In this document: positions 6,992 to 11,841 of the stretch, piece after piece | Numbering within the stretch: position 1 is the stretch's first letter | How the letters are laid out: every line of letters begins with the position of its first letter | NCBI GenBank assembly: GCA_947626705.1 | Contig: CANQTJ010000046.1 | Coordinates: forward strand, 1 to 11,841 | Direction: 5' to 3' | DNA from: an uncultured Clostridia bacterium | GTDB lineage: Bacteria; Bacillota; Clostridia; TANB77; CAG-508 | DNA: 11,841 nt | Notes under the pieces: model-generated | The model's input: only the letters and a program-made list of their open reading frames with translations | The model's database searches: none | What the model was told of the DNA's origin: nothing | Translations under genes and position numbers: made by a program

Positions 6992-7504
6992 TTATGCTTC
7001 TGCTGAATTTTCTTCTTTTTGAATTCTTACTTGTTCAAGTGCAACTGCAAATTTTGAAATATTTGAAAGTAATGCACCAGCAAGCATTGATAATAGAGTT
7101 TCTTTTGATGGTAATTTTGCTAAAGTTATTATTTCTTCAGTTGTCATTACTTTACCTTCTATAACTCCACCTTTAATTTTATAGTATTCATTATTTTTTG
7201 TGAATTCATAAATTGTTTTAGCTGACTCTAAATAATCTTCATTATTAATTATTACTGCTGTTGGTCCTACTAATTTATCCTCTAAACCTTCGATTCCAGC
7301 TTCAAGTAAAGCTCTTTTCGTTATATTATTTTTTATAACTGTATATTCAGTGTTAGATTTTCTTAGTTGTGCTCTTAATTCAGTTACATTTTCAACGTTT
7401 ATTCCTCTGTAATCTGTTAAAAGTACTAATTTAGCTTCTTTTATTTTATTTGCCAATTTTGTTACTTCTTCTTTCTTTTGGTTTAATATTTTTTCACTTG
7501 CCAT
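6992..7504 (-). CDS. rplJ: 50S ribosomal protein L10
   Basis: L10 is the base of the ribosomal stalk; its N-terminal domain binds 23S rRNA and its C-terminal helix carries L7/L12 dimers. The protein has 170 residues, normal for Firmicutes. The N-terminal part has the typical LVLLTDYRGINVENVTELR segment (about 27-45) and VIKNNITKRAL (about 56-66). The helical C-terminus (about 135-160) holds LLSMLAGALLSNISKFAVAL, the L12-binding helix region. AGGAGGTG lies 10 bases upstream of the ATG. In B. subtilis an L10-L12 complex represses its own operon by attenuation, and the matching leader lies just upstream here. Certain. Confidence 0.98.
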   Translation of the reverse strand: MASEKILNQKKEEVTKLANKIKEAKLVLLTDYRGINVENVTELRAQLRKSNTEYTVIKNNITKRALLEAGIEGLEDKLVGPTAVIINNEDYLESAKTIYEFTKNNEYYKIKGGVIEGKVMTTEEIITLAKLPSKETLLSMLAGALLSNISKFAVALEQVRIQKEENSAEA

Positions 7505-7665
7505 CTAAAATTTTCACCTCCTGTTTTTATATATTAAGAATAAATTTCTTAATCAATTTATTTTATATAATAGGTTATATTAATTATTTAAAAATGATAT
7601 AATAAACATTTTATGATTATATATGTTCTTTTTAAATAAATATCAAATTAATCACCTATTACATT

Positions 7666-7712
7666 AAAAAGCACTCTTTATATCCATACCAAGATTATAA
7701 AGAGTGCTTTTA
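7666..7712 (-). terminator. attenuator terminator of the L10 leader
   Basis: A 16-bp perfect stem (7667-7682 with 7696-7711) encloses a 13-base loop and is followed on the - strand by TTTTTAAT. It lies just after the L10-binding element and about 160 bases before rplJ, the position of the attenuator in the L10 leader of B. subtilis. Confidence 0.85.
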
Positions 7713-7729
7713 TATACACTTATTTATAT

Positions 7730-7770
7730 AACCTCGGTAGGACTTATTTTGCCTACTGTCTTTGGCTTAA
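7730..7770 (-). promoter_or_regulatory. L10 leader, L10-L12 binding element
   Basis: On the - strand the segment reads AAGCCAAAGACAGTAGG, then CAAAATAAGT, then CCTACCGAGGTT. AGTAGG/CCTAC form the stem, and CAAAGACAGTAGG with CCTACCGAGG is the conserved hallmark of the bacterial L10 leader (the element bound by L10-(L12)4). With the terminator after it, this is an autoregulatory attenuator: excess L10-L12 favours termination. The element starts about 8 bases past the rplA stop, so the RNA must come from rplA read-through or from a promoter inside rplA. Confidence 0.9.
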
Positions 7771-7777
7771 AAATATT

Positions 7778-8464
7778 CTATTTTTGGTTAATTAATATTC
7801 CAGGTCCCATTGTTGTTGTTATAGTAACGCTTTTTATATATTGACCTTTAGCAGCTACTGGTTTTGCTTTTATTATAGCATTCATAATTGTTTCATAATT
7901 TTCAATTAGTTTTTCAGTTCCAAAAGATACTTTTCCAAATCCTAAATGTATAATATTAGTTTTATCTAATCTATATTCTACTTTACCAGATTTAATTTCA
8001 TTTATAGCTTTTGTAACATCCATAGTAACTGTTCCAGATTTAGGGTTTGGCATTAAACCTTTTGGTCCTAATACTTTACCTAATCTTCCAACTACACCCA
8101 TCATATCAGGTGTTGCAACTACTACATCATAATCAAACCAGTTTTCATTTTGTATTTTTGGTATTAATTCTTCTGCTCCAACATAATCTGCTCCAGCTTT
8201 TTGTGCTTCTTCAGCTTTTGGTCCCTTAGCAAATACTAATACTTTTTGTGTTTTACCTGTACCATTTGGAAGTACTACTGTACCTCTAACTTGTTGGTCA
8301 GCATGTTTTGAATCTACACCTAATTTAACATGTAATTCAACTGTTTCATCAAATTTTGCTTTTGGCATTTTTTCAATTAATTCCAAAGCTTCTTTTACTT
8401 CATATTCTTTGTTTTTTTCAACTAATTTTGCACTTTCTGCATATCTTTTTGCTAATTTTTTCAT
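7778..8464 (-). CDS. rplA: 50S ribosomal protein L1
   Basis: L1 forms the L1 stalk at the exit side of the ribosome and helps release deacylated tRNA. The 228 residues match the family. Typical segments are present: the N-terminus [34 protein letters not shown] (about 39-51), [12 protein letters not shown] (about 59-70), the second domain with [15 protein letters not shown] (about 133-147), and the C-terminal ITTTMGPG signature. The start follows AGGAGG with about 6 bases to the ATG. It lies 77 bases after rplK in the same operon; the stop is TAG. In other bacteria L1 represses translation of its own operon, but I did not recognise an L1 operator here. Certain. Confidence 0.99.
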   Translation of the reverse strand: MKKLAKRYAESAKLVEKNKEYEVKEALELIEKMPKAKFDETVELHVKLGVDSKHADQQVRGTVVLPNGTGKTQKVLVFAKGPKAEEAQKAGADYVGAEELIPKIQNENWFDYDVVVATPDMMGVVGRLGKVLGPKGLMPNPKSGTVTMDVTKAINEIKSGKVEYRLDKTNIIHLGFGKVSFGTEKLIENYETIMNAIIKAKPVAAKGQYIKSVTITTTMGPGILINQK

Positions 8465-8541
8465 CTTTTCCTCCTTTGGTTTTAACGAGTTTTACTCTCC
8501 CAATTAATTATTTATAAATATATATTAAATATTTATCTTTA

Positions 8542-8970
8542 TTAGTCAACAACAACTACTCCCATAGATCTAGCTGTTCCTTCTACCATACTCATAGCAG
8601 TTTCTAATGATGCAGCATTTAAATCTGGCATTTTTTGTTCTGCTATAGCTTTAATTTGTTCCTTAGTTATTTTTGCAACTTTATCTTTATTTGGTTTTCC
8701 TGAACCTTTTTCTATTTTTATTGCCTTTTTTATAAGTACTGCAACTGGTGGAACTTTTGTTATAAATTCAAAAGATTTATCTTTATATACAGTTATAACA
8801 ACTGGTATTATCATTCCTGGTTGATTTGCAGTTCTATCATTAAATTCTTTTACAAATTGCATTATATTAACACCACTTGATCCTAATGCTGGTCCTACTG
8901 GTGGAGCTGGTGTAGCTTTTCCTGCTTCTATTTGTAATTTTATTAAATTTGAAATTTCTTTCTCTGCCAT
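8542..8970 (-). CDS. rplK: 50S ribosomal protein L11
   Basis: L11 forms part of the GTPase-associated centre on 23S rRNA, next to the L10-L12 stalk, and is needed for RelA activation in many bacteria. The 142 residues match the family. The N-terminal domain carries the proline-rich [16 protein letters not shown] segment (about 18-33) with the prolines linked to thiostrepton sensitivity. The C-terminal rRNA-binding domain (about 75-142) includes [18 protein letters not shown] and the closing EGTARSMGV signature. AGGAGGTG lies at a normal distance upstream of the ATG. It follows nusG by 33 bases and is surely cotranscribed. Certain. Confidence 0.99.
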   Translation of the reverse strand: MAEKEISNLIKLQIEAGKATPAPPVGPALGSSGVNIMQFVKEFNDRTANQPGMIIPVVITVYKDKSFEFITKVPPVAVLIKKAIKIEKGSGKPNKDKVAKITKEQIKAIAEQKMPDLNAASLETAMSMVEGTARSMGVVVVD

Positions 8971-9003
8971 TTTATTGGCACCTCCTCTAAATATTCATCA
9001 TTA

Positions 9004-9540
9004 TTATTGAACTTTCTTTACTTGTGAAAATTCTAGTTCTACTGGCGTTTCTCTTCCAAACATTGAAACTAGAACTTTTACTTTACTTTTTTCTTTATTT
9101 ATTTCTTGAACACTTCCTATAAAACCTTCAAATGGTCCATTCATTATCTCTACTTGCTCATTTATTTCATAGTCTACATTTATTTCAGATACATCAAATC
9201 CCATATTTCTTATTTCATCATCTGTTAATGGAATTGGATCTGTTCCTGAACCAACAAAACCTGTAACTCCTCTTGTATTTCTTACTATATACCATGTTTG
9301 CTCTGTTACAATCATTTTTATTAAAACATAACCTGGAAAAACTTTTTTTAGATTTGTTTTCTTTTTTCCATCTTTTATTTCTATTTGTTCTTCCATAGGT
9401 ACTATAATATCAAAAAAGTATTCCTCAAGTTCTCTATTTTTTATAGTTTTCTCTAGGTCTGTTTTTACTTTATTTTCGTAACCAGAATAAGTATGTACAA
9501 CATACCATCTTGGATTCATATCATAATCTTTTTGAGACAT
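9004..9540 (-). CDS. nusG: transcription elongation factor NusG
   Basis: NusG binds elongating RNA polymerase, changes its pausing, and can contact Rho or ribosomal protein S10. The protein has 178 residues, normal for Firmicutes. The NGN domain (about 10-115) begins with RWYVVHTYSGYENKVK and contains the polymerase-binding KVFPGYVLIKM and NTRGVTGFVG segments. The KOW domain (about 125-178) has NEQVEIMNGPFEGFIGSVQEI. AGGAGG lies 8 bases upstream of the ATG. It follows secE by 57 bases and precedes rplK by 33 bases, the standard order. Certain. Confidence 0.99.
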   Translation of the reverse strand: MSQKDYDMNPRWYVVHTYSGYENKVKTDLEKTIKNRELEEYFFDIIVPMEEQIEIKDGKKKTNLKKVFPGYVLIKMIVTEQTWYIVRNTRGVTGFVGSGTDPIPLTDDEIRNMGFDVSEINVDYEINEQVEIMNGPFEGFIGSVQEINKEKSKVKVLVSMFGRETPVELEFSQVKKVQ

Positions 9541-9597
9541 TTTTTAAGCCTCCTTTGATTTTTATTTAGCTATTTTTGCATAATTAAAATATATTAA

Positions 9598-10008
9598 TTA
9601 GTTGTTTGTATTATTTTCTACAGTAGTATTCTCTGTTGTTTCAGCATTTTCATTATTTTCTACTTCTGTTTCTGTATTTTGTTCAACTGATTCTTCTACT
9701 TCATTTTCTGTTTCTGTTGTTTCATTTTCTGTTACTTCGTTATCTGATGTTTCATTTTCTGTAGTTTCGTTAACAGTTGAATTGCTTACAACTTGCTTTA
9801 TTCTATCAATTCCATTTTTATTAATAGTTTCAAATGCTAAATCTAATATAAACACAATAATTGCTGTAATTATAACTATTGTTAATACAGCTACTGTACT
9901 ATTAAATAATTGTTTTGGTGTTGGCCAAATTACTTTTTTTAATTCTGCTTTAAAGCTTTTTATAAAATTTGTTTTATCTTTATTATTTTTTATTTCTTTT
10001 TTAGCCAT
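9598..10008 (-). CDS. secE: preprotein translocase subunit SecE with a long acidic C-terminal tail
   Basis: SecE clamps SecY in the protein-export channel. The conserved part is residues 1-74: a basic N-terminus, the amphipathic helix ending in FKAELKKVIWPTPKQ (19-33), which is the family signature, and one transmembrane helix (about 38-59). That is the full length of a Gram-positive SecE (59-70 residues). Here 62 more residues follow (75-136), made almost only of Asn, Glu, Thr, Val and Ser in loosely repeated NET/TEN units, with a net charge strongly negative and six N-x-S/T triplets. With the usual N-in topology the tail lies outside the membrane. GGGAGG lies at normal distance before the ATG. 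Position between rpmG and nusG is standard. Identity certain; the tail's role is unknown. Confidence 0.96.
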   Translation of the reverse strand: MAKKEIKNNKDKTNFIKSFKAELKKVIWPTPKQLFNSTVAVLTIVIITAIIVFILDLAFETINKNGIDRIKQVVSNSTVNETTENETSDNEVTENETTETENEVEESVEQNTETEVENNENAETTENTTVENNTNN

Positions 10009-10039
10009 TTCGTTTCCTCCCTAAAATAGCTTTTATCTA

Positions 10040-10204
10040 TTATTTTGTTTCTTTGTGTAATGTACGTTTTTTACAGAACTTACAATATTTAACTATTTCT
10101 AATCTATCAGTATTATTTCTTTTGTTTTTTGAAGTCATATAATTTCTTCTTTTACATTCTGTACATTCTAATGTTATATTTTCTCTTGGTCCTTTTGCTG
10201 CCAT
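10040..10204 (-). CDS. rpmG: 50S ribosomal protein L33
   Basis: L33 is a small zinc-ribbon protein near the tRNA exit site of the large subunit. The 54-residue product begins [17 protein letters not shown] and ends with [14 protein letters not shown]. It has the two CxxC pairs (C14/C17 and C41/C44) of the zinc-binding form, and the [18 protein letters not shown] core typical of L33. GGAGGT (10218-10213) lies 8 bases before the ATG, and the stop is TAA at 10042-10040. It is the first gene of the rpmG-secE-nusG-rplK-rplA-rplJ-rplL cluster and lies 31 bases before secE. Many bacteria have a second, cysteine-free L33 that replaces this one under zinc shortage; none is in the window. Certain. Confidence 0.97.
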   Translation of the reverse strand: MAAKGPRENITLECTECKRRNYMTSKNKRNNTDRLEIVKYCKFCKKRTLHKETK

Positions 10205-10220
10205 TTAAATACACCTCCGA

Positions 10221-10276
10221 ATTACCATACTTTTTATTTTTAAACGATGTGATCGTATGTCCGTAATATACATACG
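10221..10276 (-). promoter_or_regulatory. structured 5' leader of the rpmG-secE operon
   Basis: Three pairings compete in the RNA. CGTATGT (10276-10270, read on the - strand) pairs with ACATACG (10260-10254) in a 7-bp stem. ACGAT/ATCGT (10256-10252 with 10248-10244) form a second stem with a 3-base loop that shares bases with the first. ATTAC plus CATAC (10267-10255, 3-base bulge) pairs with GTATGGTAAT (10230-10221), next to the ribosome binding site. Regulatory meaning is inference. Confidence 0.45.
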
Positions 10277-10283
10277 CTATGAT

Positions 10284-10312
10284 ATTTTACCATTTTTTTT
10301 CATTTATGTCAA
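10284..10312 (-). promoter_or_regulatory. sigma-A promoter of the rpmG-secE-nusG-rplK operon
   Basis: On the - strand TTGACA (10312-10307, perfect) and TAAAAT (10289-10284, 5 of 6) are 17 bases apart, with a T/A-rich spacer. Transcription would begin near 10277, about 73 bases before the rpmG start. Confidence 0.9.
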
Positions 10313-10351
10313 TGGATTTATATTAAAAAAATTAATTTTTGAATTTAGTTG

Positions 10352-10918
10352 TTATTTTTTATTTTTTTTTACAGAAAATCCAAACTTTCCTAATTTTTTC
10401 CCCATAGAATAATAGCCTCCATTAGAATATGAAATCAAATTACATTTAGATATATCAAATGCTCCATTTTTATCTATATATTTTTCTTCTGCATTTATTG
10501 CTAATACTTCTGCAATAAACATTGTATGACTTCCTAATTCTTTTATTTCTTTAACTTTACATTCAACTGAAACAGGACTTTCTTTTATCATTGGGCATTT
10601 AACAAATTTAGCTTTTTGTTTATGCAAATTCATCTCTTTAAACTTGTCCACTTTTTCTCCTGTTTTTACCCCACACCAGTCTGTTGCTCTTACTAAATCT
10701 TTCGTAGTTAAATTAATTATAAATTCTCCTTGTTTTTTTATTAACTTATAAGAATATCTTGTAGGTCTAACTGATATATATACCATAGGTGGATTAGTAT
10801 TTATGATTCCTGTCCATGCAATTGTTATAATATTTGACTTTTCCATTGTGCCACAACTTACCATTACTGCTGGTATTGGATATAAAAAAGTTCCCGGTTT
10901 CCATGTTACTTTTGCCAT
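10352..10918 (-). CDS. flavin reductase-family FMN-binding protein
   Basis: A 188-residue cytosolic protein of the flavin reductase-like (split-barrel FMN-binding) family, which includes flavin reductases, flavoredoxins and small monooxygenase components. It opens with KPGTFLYPIPAVMVSCG, followed by NIITIAWTGIINTNPPMVYISVRPTRYSYKLI (about 29-60). This segment, with the T/A-W-x-G and PPMVYISVRP core, is typical of the FMN pocket. GEFIINLTT (about 64-72), a DWCGV segment (about 79-83) and GSHTMFIAEVL (about 128-138) complete the fold. AAGGAGA lies just upstream of the ATG. The gene stands alone between the rRNA operon and the rpmG promoter, so its electron partner cannot be inferred. Family sure, substrate unknown. 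Confidence 0.88.
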   Translation of the reverse strand: MAKVTWKPGTFLYPIPAVMVSCGTMEKSNIITIAWTGIINTNPPMVYISVRPTRYSYKLIKKQGEFIINLTTKDLVRATDWCGVKTGEKVDKFKEMNLHKQKAKFVKCPMIKESPVSVECKVKEIKELGSHTMFIAEVLAINAEEKYIDKNGAFDISKCNLISYSNGGYYSMGKKLGKFGFSVKKNKK

Positions 10919-11259
10919 TTTATTTCTCCTTTTCTTTTAGAATATTTCTTCTTTACCTTTTCTAATTTTTATTAAAATATTTTCCAAAGATTTTCTTTTT
11001 TTTATATACACATTTTTTAATTGGCTTACTGATAACATATCCTATTTGTTAATTAAAATTTTAATTTTTTATTTAATATTTATTTTTACATTTTCTTTTA
11101 TTTTCTTTTATACAATTCCATAATATAAAAAAATATATTTTCTAAAGCTATTGTTTTTAAGAAAATATAATTTTTGCATAATTATCTTGTACTATATGTA
11201 AAGACCACAAATTAATATTTTTTTACTAATTTCTAATCTTCCATTTTAAATAAAAAAAA
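10919..11259. other. intergenic region between flavin reductase gene and 5S rRNA
   Basis: A very AT-rich gap of 341 bases on the - strand side. I find no coding frame with a ribosome binding site other than that of the flavin reductase gene itself. The one supported element is the AT-rich terminator hairpin at 11127-11169. No convincing promoter for the flavin reductase gene was seen. Confidence 0.6.
11127..11169 (-). terminator. probable terminator of the rRNA operon
   Basis: TATATTTTCT (11134-11143) and AGAAAATATA (11160-11169) form a perfect 10-bp stem, with more A-T pairs after one mismatch. On the - strand the stem is followed by seven T residues (11133-11127). It lies about 90 bases past the 5S 3' end. 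The stem is AT-only except one pair, so it is weaker than most. Confidence 0.5.
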
Positions 11260-11374
11260 CTAGCGATAACCTATCTTCCCAGCAGGGTAACCCACAAGTA
11301 TTTTCGGCACACTTAGGCTTGACTTCTGTGTTCGGAATGGGAACAGGTATTACCCTAAATGTCATCATCACTAG
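11260..11374 (-). rRNA. rrf: 5S ribosomal RNA
   Basis: The complement starts CTAGTGATGATGAC and ends ATCGCTAG, and these ends pair as helix I with G-U pairs. Inside are the 5S hallmarks CCCATTCCGAACACAGAAG (loop B/helix III) and GCCGAAAATACTTG, then GGGTTACCCTGCTGGGAAGATAGG. About 115 bases, the usual size. Ends are set by the helix and may be off by a few bases. It lies downstream of the 23S gene in the same operon. Confidence 0.95.
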
Positions 11375-11387
11375 AAAATTATCGTAG

Positions 11388-11443
11388 CTGTTAAAGCTTT
11401 GCTTTTTACAGATACAATATGAAAATATTAAACATTTTCATAT
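11388..11443 (-). repeat. hairpins in the 23S-5S spacer, likely processing sites
   Basis: Two stems lie in the spacer. ATATGAAAAT (11417-11426) pairs with ATTTTCATAT (11434-11443) in a perfect 10-bp stem. CTGTTAAAGC (11388-11397) pairs with GCTTTTTACAG (11401-11411) with a small mismatch. Such spacer stems are typical RNase targets in rRNA maturation; the role here is inference. Confidence 0.5.
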
Positions 11444-11544
11444 AATTTAATTATAACAGCACACTGAAAAATACATAGATGAAAATTTCCTTAGTTTTAG
11501 TTTCTTCCCGATTTTTTTCTTCTTCTTTTCTCTTAACTCTTTTT

Positions 11545-11841
11545 GGTTAAGCCCTCGATTTATTAGTATTGGTCAGCTTAATACATTACTGCACTTACAC
11601 CTCCAACCTATCTACCACATAGTCTACGTGGAATCTTACTACCTTTCGGTATGGGATATCTTATCTTAGGGTGGGCTTCACACTTAGATGCTTTCAGCGT
11701 TTATCCCTTCCAAACTTAGCTACCCAGCTATGCCATTGGTATGACAACTGGTGCACCAGCGGTTTGTTCAGCCTGGTCCTCTCGTACTAGGGCCAACTCC
11801 CTTCAAATATCCTTCGCCTGCGACAGATAAGGACCGAACTG
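11545..11841 (-). rRNA. rrl: 23S ribosomal RNA, 3' end (rest outside the window)
   Basis: The complement contains the sarcin-ricin loop AGTACGAGAGGACC (11788-11775), the CTGGTGCACCAG-type and GGAGGTGTAAG segments, and the closing ACCAATACTAATAAATCG then GGGCTTAACC. The 3' end is placed near 11545 by comparison with B. subtilis, where the RNA ends shortly after CTTAACC. About the last 297 bases are present; the gene runs off the right edge. Transcription is leftwards, towards 5S. Confidence 0.97.

Noticed and set aside
7533..7553. 8-bp stem (ATTAAGAA / TTCTTAAT) before rplJ as a second terminator
   Set aside because: No U-tract follows on the - strand; it may only shape the leader.
9602..10024. 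140-codon hydrophobic frame on the + strand opposite secE
   Set aside because: It is the reverse image of the Glu/Thr/Asn-rich SecE tail and has no ribosome binding site; secE has a conserved motif and standard position.
10326..10351. Terminator for the flavin reductase gene
   Set aside because: Only an A/T self-complementary run (AAAAATTAATTTTT) with no GC pairs; too weak to claim.

Overview
The window comes from a very AT-rich, low-GC Gram-positive bacterium, most likely an uncultured clostridial Bacillota. Reasons: arginine is encoded almost only by AGA, Shine-Dalgarno sites are strong (AGGAGG), promoters are TTGACA/TATAAT, dnaG and the primary sigma factor share an operon, and a B. subtilis-type L10 leader with attenuator precedes rplJ. 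The exact lineage cannot be read from the sequence. Nearly everything here is core information-processing machinery.

Left part, + strand (1-4861): the C-terminal end of a GLUG-repeat surface protein; a small membrane-anchored FxLYD-type protein followed by an intrinsic terminator; then the macromolecular-synthesis pair dnaG (primase) and sigA/rpoD (primary sigma factor); then a short charged protein of unknown function. sigA carries one extra base near its 3' end, which throws region 4.2 out of frame. A perfect 18-bp terminator stem closes this block and probably serves both strands.

Right part, - strand (4879-11841), in transcription order from the right edge: the 3' end of 23S rRNA, 5S rRNA and an AT-rich terminator; a flavin reductase-family gene; the rpmG-secE-nusG-rplK-rplA-rplJ-rplL cluster, with a consensus promoter before rpmG and an L10 leader/attenuator before rplJ; a terminator where rpoBC would normally follow; mtnN (MTA/SAH nucleosidase); an unrecognised Lys/Glu-rich protein with its own good promoter; and an elongator tRNA-Met with a perfect consensus promoter.

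I see no mobile element, CRISPR array or defence system, and nothing that is clearly a new multi-gene system. The most useful oddities are the sigA frameshift, a 62-residue acidic low-complexity tail on SecE, the break of the usual rplL-rpoBC linkage, a 28-bp perfect palindrome after mtnN, and a hairpin lying exactly between a strong ribosome binding site and its start codon.
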